DNA from: Glandiceps talaboti
Taxonomy: Eukaryota; Hemichordata; Enteropneusta; Spengelidae
Length of the DNA stretch: 64,000 nucleotides
Reading direction: 5' to 3'
Assembly: GCF_964340395.1 (NCBI RefSeq)
Contig: NC_135553.1
Location: forward strand, 6,728,501-6,792,500
The notes under the pieces were generated by a model. It worked only from the letters and a program-made list of their open reading frames with translations. It had not been told where the DNA came from and ran no database searches. Each line of letters begins with the position of its first letter. Within the stretch, counting starts at the first letter, position 1. Shown one piece after another: positions 48,336 through 59,655 of this stretch. The translations under genes and the position numbers were made by a program.

Positions 48336-48765
48336 TATTGCCCTGTGTCAAAAAACCCCAAACAACTTCACTATGATTTACCTGGGGTGCATTGTACTGC
48401 CTTGCCATTTGGTGTCCCACGGTTCACATGGTGTGCTCTTGTTTACATGAGGTATATATACCCCACGTCACAATGAAAACCACTTCACCCAGGGCTTGTG
48501 GCATTTTGTCTTTATTTGGTTCAGGTATTTACTTTAAGTTTACATTTTAACAAGGTGCACTTAGTTTCAACTACATGCAGGTTATCTTTTTACAGTAGTA
48601 GCCATATTTGAAGGAAACGACAAACACAACTGACTGGCTGTCAAAATTAAATGACGAAACAGAATTAGCCACATTTTTAGTGACTTTGTGTGTCTTTGTC
48701 ACCCATAGGGTGGATCTTTTGATTGTCCAATCCTAAACCAATGAATTTGAATGGAGCATTACTGG

Positions 48766-48891
48766 TACGCTTTGATTGGTTGTACTGACTTGTCAATCAC
48801 GGCTTAGTATGCTTTGATTGGGTGTAATGACTTGTCAATCATTGCTTGTTATGCTTTGATTGGTTGTGCTGTCTTGTCAATCATTGCTTGA
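48766..48891 (+). repeat. 42-bp tandem repeat, three copies, in the TNRC6 3' UTR
   Basis: Units start TACGCTTTGATTGG, TATGCTTTGATTGG and TATGCTTTGATTGG. Each contains GATTG...CAATC, able to pair across a loop of about 15 bases. It lies about 430 bases after the stop and before the candidate poly(A) signals. Confidence 0.9.
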
Positions 48892-48966
48892 TCATTACTA
48901 AAATAGCCATCATTGTCAATCCATCCTCATTCCTTCCTACCTTCAAAGAAACAAAAAAAGACGAAA

Positions 48967-48972
48967 AATAAA
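48967..48972 (+). terminator. Candidate poly(A) signal of TNRC6
   Basis: First AATAAA after the stop codon, about 630 bases downstream. The surrounding DNA is A-rich, so chance occurrence is likely; a second one follows at 49018-49023. Confidence 0.3.
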
Positions 48973-50206
48973 GAAACAGATAAAAAAAAAATCTCAAAAA
49001 AGATAAAATATGAAAAAAATAAACGAACCTGAACTACCTTTACATTTTCACAAAGAATACTGAAATGCAAGATACAAGACATTTGCGACATTTACCTAAA
49101 AAACATTGTCCTTTATTGCAATCATGCCAATGAATAATTTTGTTTAATGACTGTGCGATAATAATAATAATGACTTTTTTGATGTGGTCTCTTCCAAGGC
49201 AATGTGTGACAATTACAAAGCAAAGTATGCCTTTTAGTATGGCCACTTTACAATGGAATCTCTATTTTCCATACAAAAGTGACTATACGTAGAAACCCAA
49301 AAAAAATTAAAAACTTGAAAAAAATTTATCAAAAAAAAAAAAAGAGAAAAAACTTGAACTAGGCCACCTATAAAATGGAGGCTTTTATGTGTGTGTGTAT
49401 GAGATGTTGTTTATATGTTTGCTTTATTGAAGACAATGATGATGTACTGCTTACTACTACTTATAGCTGGCAATGGACACTAGAGTATTACATGGAGACA
49501 GACCTGTACTTAGCTCTGTATACGGTCATCTCATGGCTATTAAACATTTTAAAAAATGATTAAAAAAAAAAGTGTCTCAACTTGGTGTTTTTATTGTGTA
49601 TGTGTTTGAATATTGTCATCCTTCTCATTCAAATAATGAAGTGGAAGTACAGTGCATTGGTTTTATAGACTACAACTGTAATGAATATTATGCAGGTTAC
49701 AGAAGTAATGAAGATACTGTTATTTGAATCAAAATTCTTGATAAAGAAGCCCAATGAGGTTTGAAGCTAGTCATATATTGATTACTGTACTCATCAAATT
49801 TCTTGAAAAATTCGGTGGCACTGAGTTGCAAATCTAGTCAAAGACACCAGCTGGTTTCATAGTCCTTTACTATAGAGTAAACATGGCATTGGTGTTCTCA
49901 GTGTTTGGTCACAAAATGAAATAGTATGGTGGAGAAACATAGTTGGTATCTGTGTAAAGCCAATGCTGTATCCTTCACTTGATTAGGTGGCTGGGGATGT
50001 CAATGGAAAACATATATATTTTATGAAGTTGCTACTTTAATTGTGTACAGTGATATGTTTTGTGAAAAAAACAAATTGTTCATTGCAATCATTTTACAGT
50101 GTGTTGCTTCAAAGATCTGATTTACTGTATCGGAATATTGTAGCTACTTCATAGTCCATAATATACATGCATACACATACAATTATTCAGTACACACAAT
50201 TTATAA

Positions 50207-50445
50207 ACCTTTGTGCATTGCTAGGACAGTTGATGACGTAGTAGGGATTTCATTGACACTTTCATTATTATGTATGATGAATTACATCATCAAATCATTT
50301 AGAAGTTATATCTCGGTACCTGGTTTGAGTTCTATCAGTCAGTGTTGTTAGGTATGCTTCAGTGTTGGTAGAATACTGCAAGTAATGTTTAAATATGCAG
50401 CAAAAATAAACTCCAAAATGTATAAACTTTCAGCTTGTTTCCCAT
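50207..50445 (+). repeat. Dispersed repeat, copy 4
   Basis: Reads GCATTGCTAGGACAGTTG, GTAGTAGGGATTTCATTGAC, TACCTGGTTTGAGTTCTATC, GTATGCTTCAGTGTTGGTAG, TTAAATATGCAGCAAAAATA and ends near TTCAGCTTGTTTCCC. Collinear with the copy at 38400-38652. Confidence 0.8.
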
Positions 50446-51713
50446 TTATAACCAACAGGTAAGTGTCTTGATATTACTGTAAGTAATTATAAATGACAGA
50501 GGTACAAACAAGAACAAGAAATACACCTAGGTTTAGACATGATCATGGCATTGACCAAATGAACTCTTCAATCTTTCCGTCAATAAAACACACTAACTGT
50601 AAGAATACTTTAAAAAATGATGGCACCACCTAACACCCCCCCCCCCCTTCCACCTTAAAGCAGTATATATCCATGTCCCTGTATCTCAAAGACAACTGTA
50701 AAACGGTTCCAGTCCTCGAAGATTACTAGTATATTGCACTATCTGTGCACACATCCAGATTGGCCGGAAATGAACCACATCAGAGTATGGCATTCTGACT
50801 ATTTTAACAACACTTTCAAACCAAATAGCTAACTCTAGACTATATTGGACCTATATAGTATCCTAAATCATGTTTCGGTTGGATACTTGATTGTATTATA
50901 GCCGTAGTCAGTTGATTGTTGTTTGCCTATTTTGAGAAGAAAAAATAGTTGTGTCATTTATTTCATCCATTTTGTTGTCTGTCTATATTCATAAGATATA
51001 CTATATGGATCCCAGCCTACTACAAACATCAGTCTAGACTCTAGGCTTGGTTGATCTTGGCTTCTACCTGTCTTGACTCTCAGTTGCCATAGTTGACCTC
51101 GATTTGTCCTCAAATCCATAATCAATATGTCTGATCAGTTGGTCATTCAATCCATGTCTATAAAGAAATAGTGACATGTCAGGGATGCAGGGAAGAGTGG
51201 GTATTTGGACATATGTGTGCAAAGATTGGCCTAATACTTTATTTTGTGCTGTTTAATATGGTAATTTTGTTTTACTTTTTTATTTGTTTTCACTTATGAT
51301 TATTTACTAATCAAACAAGTATAGTTATGATTAGTTTACAGTATATAATGCCAAACGTAATGTTTCTCAAAAAAAACTATACAAAATTGTTTTAAAAGGT
51401 AAATGTACTAACAGGCACACCATGTCTTCTGTCATGAATATTGATCTCCTTAGAGAGTTGTTTCAAATTTATGGTCCAACTCCTAAAAACCAAAGAAAAC
51501 AGACCATACTTCACAAACATGTAAGGACACTGAGAACAGAGTGATATGTCCATTTAAGGACACAAACACATATGATACTGCCTAACTTAATGGAAATACT
51601 ACAGTTGAACAATACACTTATCTATCAAGTTGTAAAAGACCAGTAATAAAACCCACAGTTACACAGGTAACTGGAGGTACCAATGATATCAGAGGTAGAT
51701 AGTTTCTCAGACC

Positions 51714-52442
51714 ATGGCGGCTGTAGAGATTGCGATTCTGGATAAAATTGGTGAAGATTTCCTTTGCTGTAGTGTTTGTTTAGAGCATTTTACGACGCCT
51801 AAGATTTTACCATGTCTACATAATTTCTGTCAGAAGTGTCTCGTACCCATTGTAGAAAGGAATGGTTCTCTTGAGTGCCCGACTTGCGGTAATCCCTGCC
51901 GTTTGCCAGATCTTGGGGTGCCGGGACTGACAACGAACTTTTTCATGAACAACCTCATCGAAATATTCAAGAAACGAGTAGAGTTGTCTGGCAGTGTATC
52001 GGTCAAGTGTGATGCATGTAAAGAGAACACAGCAACAAAGCGATGTGTAGACTGTCCACAGTTTAGCTGTGATAAATGTGTTGAAGTACACAAGAACTTT
52101 CCAGCTCTTCGTTCACATCGCATTCTGTCGATTGAAGAGTTTCAGCAGGGAGCAAAGTCTGCTACGCCTACTCCCATCCAACCTGTTGAACATTGCAGCG
52201 TTCACCATGACAACCAGATCAAATTCTACTGTGACACTTGTAAGGTAGCAGTTTGTATGGAATGTACTATAGTTGATCACCGAGTACCTGATCATAAACA
52301 TCGACACATAAAACAAGTAGCAGACGAGTATAAAACTGAGCTAGCCCAGCTGATTGCAGAGCTGAAGAAGAAAGAACGAGATGTTGACAGACAGAAAGTT
52401 GCAGCTGTACAGACACGTACTACACTGACAGAAGAACTCAAG
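51714..52442 (+). CDS. TRIM-NHL exon 1: RING, B-boxes, start of coiled coil
   Basis: Encodes residues 1-243, ending LTEELK before the donor gtaggc. Reading through into the intron would add 17 residues and stop at about 52496, giving a RING/B-box-only form; I consider that unlikely because the donor is good and phase 0 matches the second exon. Confidence 0.93.
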
Positions 52443-52956
52443 GTAGGCATTTTATCTTTTATATTCAGTTTACATGTAATTCTATCTTGCTACTGATGTA
52501 AAAGGAGTGAATATAGGAAATACTTGAATTCATAATAATAGTATGAATGTTATTAATTATGGATATCCAAAGAAAAGAGGTTCTACGAGAATATAGAAAG
52601 ACACTGGGAAAGAGAGAATTACATACAGCCTCAGCCTTTTAGCGGTCTGAGATGCAGCTGAGAGCGAAGTAACCGGAACCAGGGAAAGAAAAATATAGTT
52701 TTAAAACTGAATGAGTGAATTGATCAATATCACACACAAAATAAGTTGCATTGCACCACGAAAATTCAATCGATCAATCATTCAACCAAATAATAAATCA
52801 ATTAATAAATCAATTGATCGATCAATCAATAAATTACATGCTCGCTGCCCCCTGTGGTCTGTCTGTCTGTCTATCTGTACGGTATGTGTGTGTGTGTGTG
52901 TGTGTGTGCGTGCGTGTGTGTGTGTGTGTGTGTGTGCGTGTGTGCGTGTGTGCGTG

Positions 52957-53048
<92 letters not shown>

Positions 53049-55770
53049 GACGACTTATTAAAACTCAAAAACCACTAGACTGATTGCCTTGGTATTTGTT
53101 GGTGACATTACTTTTGGTGTCTCGTTGGGAAATTGTTCAAATGAAAATGATTCTATCACAGGTATGTGATTTGGGTCAAAATTGCTCCAAATTGTCCCAA
53201 ATTCTCGGAAGTTGGTAATGTCTCCCATCATGGGGGAAGTTCTGAATCACTCATGCGTCGTGACTTCAGAAAACACTGACAAAGCCATGGTGGATACCTG
53301 GCAAAAGCTTTGGTAAGCTAATTAAATTTTGGTGCAACATTAATTTAGACTGAACTCTTGCACAGATGAGCTTTTATTATACTATTGAAGATTCATAGTT
53401 GTTCATAACATGATGATACCATCAGTGATATGCAAATTAGGGACAAAAATGTGTTGTTTTGGTCAAAAATCTACAATTCCAAAATTATTGAGCAGATTGG
53501 GTTGAAATTTGATGGGAACATTCTTAGTGGTGTTCAGACTAAGAAATCTTCATAACATGATGATCCCGTCAGTGATATGCAAATTAGGTCAATGATACCA
53601 GGGTGTATATGTCACATAAGGCTTTACTGATGTAACACTTAAGTTTTAATGAGTCATTTGCATAGTTAAAATGATTCTCAGTAATTAGGCTATATTTTAA
53701 GAATGTCCCCTTCAATTTTTTGTATAATTTGGTATATATATTGATGGTAAACAAAGTTCATGCACCATATAAAGTTTGATAATGTAGCTTTTAGTTTTAA
53801 TGACTCATTTGCATAATTAATGATTTTCAGTAATTAGGCTATATCTTCAAAATGCATAAATCAAATTCAAAATAATTTGGTACATACTTCAAACATAACT
53901 CATCGCATATGTTCTGTTGCATTCCAAAAATCATTGTGTGTAGGAACGAAAATCTAAAGTCTTGCCCTTACGGAAGGTATTCAATTTGAATCTTAAGTCT
54001 TTGCCCTTACGGAAGGCATTCAGTTTAAATCTAAAGTCTTTGCCCTTACGGAAGGCATTCAGTTTAAATCTAAAGTCTTTGCCCTTACGGAAGGCATTCA
54101 GTTTAAATCTAAAGTCTTTGCCCTCATTGAAGGCATTCAGTCGGGTATGAAATTCAGTTTGTTCAAAGCTCAATACAAGTTGCTTCCAAATGTTAATCAT
54201 GTTGGAAATCAACCCAGATTTTGTAATTCTTGTAACTTTCTCTCTGTCTTTGATCATTTCTGTATAGAAAGAGGAAAAGAAAGTGAAATTAAAAGCCGAG
54301 GAAATGATCAACCAGATAAGGAAAGAAGAAAACAGACTGATAGATGAGTTGAACAGACAATATACATCAAAAATGAAATCTGCAGATGTAGATGTTGATG
54401 AGTTGGAGTTGAATCATGGGAATATAAAAAGTACATGCAGTTATATAGAAACACTGATGCATCATGGGAGTCATGTTCAACTTCTAACTACCAAGAAAGA
54501 AGCTTTACATCGCATCAAAGAACTGATTGCCATGGAAACCAAGTCACAACTGCAGTATGAGAGAGTAGAATTCCAACCCAGTGATGGTTTGCAGGAACAT
54601 GGAATGCTGGGATTGTTGAGATCTGATATCTGTATATCTGAGTGTACAGTTGAAAACATTCCCAAACAACTGTTGAAGGGTGACCACGCTGACCTGTCTA
54701 TTACAACCAGAGATTCCACAGGAAAACAAGTCATCCCAAGACAAGAGGTCAAGGCCAAGGTGAGAAAACCTAATGGATCACATCATGATGTCATGGTAAC
54801 AGACAACAAAGATGGAACACACAAAGTTACCATGAAGGGGGACATTTCAGGTAGACACCAGGTTACCATGACAACCAGAGATCAACCAATACCAGGATCA
54901 CCATGTGAAATTCCAGTCAATGCTTTGGTGAAAACCATTGGAGAGGAAGGTACTGGGGATTTAGCTTTTAACCAGCCCTTCAGTGTCACACTTGACAAAC
55001 ATGGAAACTTTGTCACAGCTGATACTTATAATCATAGGATTCAGATAACAAGTAAAACTGGTAGATTTAAAAAAGTCTTGAAATTTACACAATTTAAACA
55101 GAAATTTACTCCATATGACATAGCAATTTCAAGTGATGATGAATACTTCAGTACAGATAATAACAACAAACAAGTCATCATTAGTGACGTCAATGGTCAT
55201 GTTGTCAGATGTTTTGGGGAGACTGAGTTAAAGGGTCCCTATGGCATAGCTATCAGTACTGACCCTCGAAATAGGATTGTGTATGTAGTAGACTTTGCTG
55301 CTAACTGTATTAGAATGTACAGGTATGATAGCATATGTCGGTATATTGGATCCTTTGGTTCTAAAGGGAGTGGTCCAGGTCAGTTTAATTGGCCCTATTA
55401 CCTTGTGATTAGTCAGGGAATGTTATTTGTAACAGATTGTTACAACCACCGTGTCCAGGTTTTCACAATGTCTGGTCAATTCCTGTATTCCTTTGGTTGT
55501 AAAGGTACAAAGGATGGTCAGCTGAAGTGGCCTAGAGGTATAGCAGTGGACAAGTACAGATATTTGTATGTAAGTGATAGCAGTCGCATACAGAAGTTTG
55601 ATAGTAGTGGTCAGTTTGTATGTCGTATTGATAGTGATGAGGATGGGTTGAATAGTCCCTATGGTATTGCATTGACTGATGATGAACCATGTAGGATTGT
55701 TGTTGCTGACCTTAACAATCATTGTCTGAAACAGTGTGTGAACTTAAGGGAAAATGACTACTGGTCATAA
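51714..55770 (+). CDS. TRIM-NHL protein (TRIM2/3/71-like), two exons
   Basis: Likely RING E3 ubiquitin ligase, 743 residues, from exons 51714-52442 and 54268-55770 (phase 0 junction, donor gtaggc, acceptor tgtatag). The ATG has a good context (gaccATGG). RING C3HC4: C19, C22, C34, H36, C39, C42, C55, C58. B-box 1 about 99-135 and B-box 2 about 161-198, with their Cys/His ligands present. Coiled coil about 200-330. A filamin-type Ig domain covers about 355-465 (ends DQPIPGSPCEIPV), and about six NHL repeats run to the end (FNQPFSVTLDKHGNFVTADT, YNHRVQVF, WPRGIAVDKYRYLYVSD, SPYGIAL). This architecture is shared by TRIM2, TRIM3 and TRIM71; invertebrate deuterostomes have many such genes, so I give no one-to-one name. 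NHL surfaces can bind RNA or protein; the target here is unknown. Confidence 0.93.
52882..53047. repeat. (GT)n microsatellite in the TRIM intron
   Basis: About 165 bp of GT with scattered GC substitutions in the first half and a pure run in the second half. Confidence 0.97.
53050..53930. repeat. Old repeated intronic sequence with octamer motifs
   Basis: Two local duplications. ATAACATGATGATACCATCA with GTGATATGCAAATTAGG occurs near 53406 and, slightly changed, near 53551. TTTTAATGAGTCATTTGCAT with CAGTAATTAGGCTATAT occurs near 53643 and near 53796. The whole looks like a decayed, internally repetitive element or satellite fragment; no coding sense. Confidence 0.65.
53949..54140. repeat. 39-bp minisatellite, about five copies, in the TRIM intron
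   Basis: Unit TCTAAAGTCTTTGCCCTTAC plus GGAAGGCATTCAGTTTAAA. The middle units are identical, the outer ones diverged. Because 39 is a multiple of three, open frames run through both strands, but they cross the acceptor region and match nothing. Confidence 0.95.
54268..55770 (+). CDS. TRIM-NHL exon 2: coiled coil, filamin domain, NHL repeats
   Basis: Begins KEEKKVKLKAEEMINQIRK in phase 0, completing the coiled coil, and runs uninterrupted to TAA at 55768-55770. The stop codon lies inside a small hairpin-forming sequence (ggtcataaggaccga) that occurs again near 57281. Confidence 0.93.
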   Translation, partial: KEEKKVKLKAEEMINQIRKEENRLIDELNRQYTSKMKSADVDVDELELNHGNIKSTCSYIETLMHHGSHVQLLTTKKEALHRIKELIAMETKSQLQYERVEFQPSDGLQEHGMLGLLRSDICISECTVENIPKQLLKGDHADLSITTRDSTGKQVIPRQEVKAKVRKPNGSHHDVMVTDNKDGTHKVTMKGDISGRHQVTMTTRDQPIPGSPCEIPVNALVKTIGEEGTGDLAFNQPFSVTLDKHGNFVTADTYNHRIQITSKTGRFKKVLKFTQFKQKFTPYDIAISSDDEYFSTDNNNKQVIISDVNGHVVRCFGETELKGPYGIAISTDPRNRIVYVVDFAANCIRMYRYDSICRYIGSFGSKGSGPGQFNWPYYLVISQGMLFVTDCYNHRVQVFTMSGQFLYSFGCKGTKDGQLKWPRGIAVDKYRYLYVSDSSRIQKFDSSGQFVCRIDSDEDGLNSPYGIALTDDEPCRIVVADLNNHCLKQCVNLRENDYWS

Positions 55771-57385
55771 GGACCGACATGTAGCAAATACTGCTGGTCC
55801 TTAAGGAAAACTGCTGGTCCATACTCAATGCAGTTCACGTTCACTACCTGTATCTACACCCCCCCCCCCCCCATTTACAGATTAAATGATTTGAACTTTA
55901 ATATGATACAACATATCTTTAGATATAAAAGTAAAAGAGAGTACAACGAATTGTTCACTATCCACTATTTTTTCATAAAATTTCCACTAACAGAGTCAAA
56001 AAATAACTTTGAAGTAAATTTTGGATTCACAAGCAAGTACTTTTTGACTCTATGAGTAGAAGTTTTCATCTGTAACTATGAACCCAGAGACTATGAATAT
56101 TCATTCTCGCATAATCTGTTCCTATAGACTATAGACTATAGGTTTTGTCGCATAACTATCCCTCTTGAAAACTGTGCATTTGCTTTATTTCAATTTCCAT
56201 CCACACAGTGACACGGAGCGGTTTCGTCTTCCTTCAGTCTTTACAAATATGTACAGAAGCCACCCCCTCCCCATAAAGCCCTACCCGTATACCCTACCGT
56301 GGTGTATTGAGTATCGTCTCTGGTTGTTTGTGTAAGAAATCTGACCATGATGAAGAGAACTATCATGGCTAAACATGTCTTACAGTGCGAGTTGTTTTTG
56401 ACGTGGGAACGTGATATGGTAACTGTACAGTAATGTGTCATCCACTATGTACCCGTGTTTGGCATGATGCAGTAATTTTCCTGATACAACAATGGCAACA
56501 AAAATGCAACATTTCTAAGTTTATAGTACGTTGATTACAACATGACAGGACATACATCATCATATGCATCAAATTGAAAGCAATCAGACTACGCATTTTT
56601 TTACTGTTTAAAAAAAATAAACTATCGTACTGAAGATGTTTTACGAAGTGTACATGCCTTCTTTATTAGTTACAACGCCATTTTCAGAGTAGTTTATATG
56701 TTTTCCGTCAGTTTGTTTTGATCATGGCCACACACATGGGGGAACTCCGGTAAATTGATCGGGAAACCCGCTAACATTTACCGGCTTTAATACCAGCCTT
56801 TAAAAAAAACAGTGTCTCTTTCGTCTTCTTCTTCGGAAGCTCATTGCCGCCTTCTAAATATCGCCACATACTTTATAAATACAACGTGGAACTGTCTCAA
56901 ACACGTTAAAAGTTTCATACACTTCGAACAGTAAACTTTACAACAATGATTACGATATCATGGCGGAAAAAGACGCATGCACCGAATGCGTACAATGAGT
57001 CTGAATGTGTAAGACGTTCTGATTAGACAAGACAAAAATAATTAGAGAAATTCAGCCAATCATGTGTTTGCTAACATAATTTCATAAAGTAAATGCTGTA
57101 TGCTACGTCATATGTAGACATGATATCAACATTGGCAACAACACATAGCAAGCTAGCTCTGTGTCGCTTGACTTGAACGAGATGTCGAGAGTAAAATAGG
57201 TAACACAAGATCAGATTCATGTAGGTGAAATTGGATATATCTTTGAATAAATGTTATTATTTACTCCAAATTTCAGTCGGTCATAAGGACCGATAAGTTG
57301 TTGTAATTCTGAAAAACTGTCGGTCCGAACGGAAATCTGTTGGTCTCGGACCGAAGGACCGGCGTTAATTTCGCACGCTGGTCTG
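55771..57385. other. TRIM 3' flank with CpG-bearing segment
   Basis: No gene recognised. AATAAA at 56616-56621 is a weak poly(A) candidate. From about 56200 to 57200 CpG is more frequent than in neighbours, with ATGGCGGAAAAAGACGCATG near 56960 whose frame stops after 12 codons. This may be an unannotated promoter or exon, or chance. Confidence 0.4.
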
Positions 57386-57930
57386 AAAGTGTTTGTACAG
57401 TAATGGTAGATTTCAACAACATCTCTAACTGTACAGACAACATACCCCATTATACCAACAACCACTGTATCAAAGTGTTTGTACAGTAATGACAGATTTC
57501 AACATCTCTACCTGTACAGACAACATACCCCATTATACCAACAACCACTGTATCAAAGTGTTTGTACTGTAATGGGAGATTTCAACATCACTAACTGTAC
57601 AGACAACATACCCCATTATACCAACAACCACTGTATCAAAGTGTTTGTACAGTAATGGGAGATTTCAACATCTCTACCTGTACAGACAACATACCCCATT
57701 ATACAAACAACTACTGTATCAAAGTGTTTGTACAGTAATATGAGATTTCAACATCACTAACTGTACAGACAACATACCCCATTATAACTGATACCAACAA
57801 CCCTTGCCTGAAAGTGTTTGTACAGTAAAGAAAGATTGCAACATCTCTAACTGTACAGACAACCATTTTAAAATACACACATGATAAGCCATGCATATAC
57901 CACCAACGATTACATATCAAAGTGTATACA
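57386..57930. repeat. 83-bp minisatellite, about six copies, each with a hairpin
   Basis: Unit starts AAAGTGTTTGTACAGTAATG at 57386, 57472, 57555, 57638, 57721 and 57811, then a decayed copy near 57919. GTTTGTACAGT pairs with ACTGTACAGAC further along, with an inner GAGA/TCTC pair in most units. Between the hairpins lies CATACCCCATTATACC. Confidence 0.93.
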
Positions 57931-58924
57931 GTGATACATTTCAAGTGCATCTCTTGCCATGGAAAGAGCTGTCAACAAAGTTGGAACTAAAAACCATACA
58001 GAGATTCCCATCCCCACCTTCCTTTTACCAGAGTTGAATTTCCAATGAACAACAACACATCCCACCTCCCCTTTACCCCAGCAGATATGAACTACCACAC
58101 AACATTGTTTGGTGGTCTCCTGAAGAGTACTGTCATTTTAGAAATGGAACAAAAGTATTCTAAACTATTATAATGAAATTGTACTTTTTATACATTATAC
58201 CAAGTAAAGAGTTGCATGATTATATTAATATCTGTATCCTGATGTAGTATTCATTATCACTTGATATTGTTTTATAGTACTTATCAGTTATATTACAAAT
58301 GGTATAGAGTAACAATTAATGAAGTCTGTTAGTAAAGTTACACTAATTACAATTCTTTGTCTAGTCTTGATTACACACACGGTCTCATCATTGGAGGCTA
58401 CAACCACCTAGTGAGAGACCCTCTACTGGAGTTGGAGAGTCTGGGTAACAGGGACTAGTCTTTGCCTTGATATGCATGTAAAGTACACCCAGTGTTTGTA
58501 TAATTTATCTAGACACAGGAAAAGTTACATGTCAGTACATTACACCTTTTATCTTGACATTGTAGTTTGATGCCCTCAACCTTTATTATACTGATTCTTT
58601 TGTTTTTTGTCATCAGTTATTGGTTATCAGTTATGCCTCACTTGAGGTATGTAAGGGAGTCAAAAACGGAAAGTTTTGAGACAAAGACTGCTAGATCTTT
58701 CACTTTGCCCCACAACTTTTCATTTTATTTGTTTTGATCCCTTTGTTACCTTACTCACTTGTGAGAATATCCTGAGACAGCTATACTAAAGAGTGTGTAG
58801 ACTTTAATTCCAAATTTGCTGTTAGCATTACCTAAGAAGATAAACTTTTCAGTGGTTAAAATGTCACTTTGAATTTGTAATGTTAGACAAGAACAAAAAC
58901 AGGGGAGTGTGTGTTTGAAGAGCA

Positions 58925-59655
58925 GTAACTTGATGTAGAAAGTAACTGTGTTGTGATATACTTAGAGAAGTAACTTAACACAGAAAGTAACTGTGTTGTG
59001 ATATATTTAGAGAAGTAACTTAACACAGAAAGTGACTGTGTTGTGATATATTTAGAGAAGTGATTTGACACAGAAAGTAACTGTGTTGTGATATACTTAG
59101 AGAAGTAACTTGACACAGAAAGTAACTGTGTTGTGATATTTTAGAGAAGTAACTTGACACAGAAAGTAACTGTGTTGTGATATTTTAGAGAAGTAATTTG
59201 ACACAGAAAGTAACTGTGTTGTGATATTTTAGAGAAGTAATTTGACACAGAAAGTAACTGTGTTGTGATATATTTAGAGAAGTAATTTGACACAGAAAGT
59301 AACTGTGTTGTGATATTTTAGAGAAGTAATTTGACACAGAAAGTAACTGTGTTGTGATATATTTAGAGAAGTAATTTGACACAGAAAGTAACTGTTGTGA
59401 TATATTTAGAGAAGTAATTTGACACAGAAAGTAACTGTTGTGATATATTTAGAGAAGTAATTTGAGACAGAAAGTAACCGTGTTGTGATATTTTTAGACA
59501 AGTAACTTGATGTAGAAAGTAACCGTGTTGTGATATATTTAGAGAAGTAACTTAACACAGAAAGTAACTGTGTTGTGATATTTTTAGAGAAGTAATTTGA
59601 CACAGAAAGTAACTGTGTTGTGATATATTTAGAGAAGTGATTTGACAGAATAACT
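58925..59655. repeat. 45-bp minisatellite, about 16 copies
   Basis: Unit AGTAACTTGACACAGAAAGT plus AACTGTGTTGTGATATATTTAGAGA-type remainder, with 45- and 43-bp variants. ACACAG and CTGTGT flank AAAGTAA and can pair. It gives in-frame open frames on the minus strand that I do not take as genes. Confidence 0.95.

Larger units (their letters stand above)
48336..51713 (+). other. TNRC6 3' UTR and intergenic DNA before the TRIM gene
   Basis: No further gene. Candidate poly(A) signals AATAAA lie at 48967-48972 and 49018-49023 within A-rich DNA; the true 3' end is not determinable. Also holds a 42-bp triplicate (48766-48891), a dispersed repeat copy (50207-50445) and a C-run at 50637-50648. The TRIM promoter must lie in the last part; no convincing TATA box was found. 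Confidence 0.5.

Noticed and set aside
52711-53078. Cys-Val and Thr-His repeat frames
   Set aside because: Translations of the GT microsatellite.
53931-54311. Open frames of FRKGKDFRFKLNA type across the 39-bp repeat
   Set aside because: Unit length is a multiple of three, so frames stay open by arithmetic; it lies in the TRIM intron.
58925-59655. CRISPR-like look of regular repeats
   Set aside because: Units are contiguous with no unique spacers, and the DNA is clearly animal nuclear.
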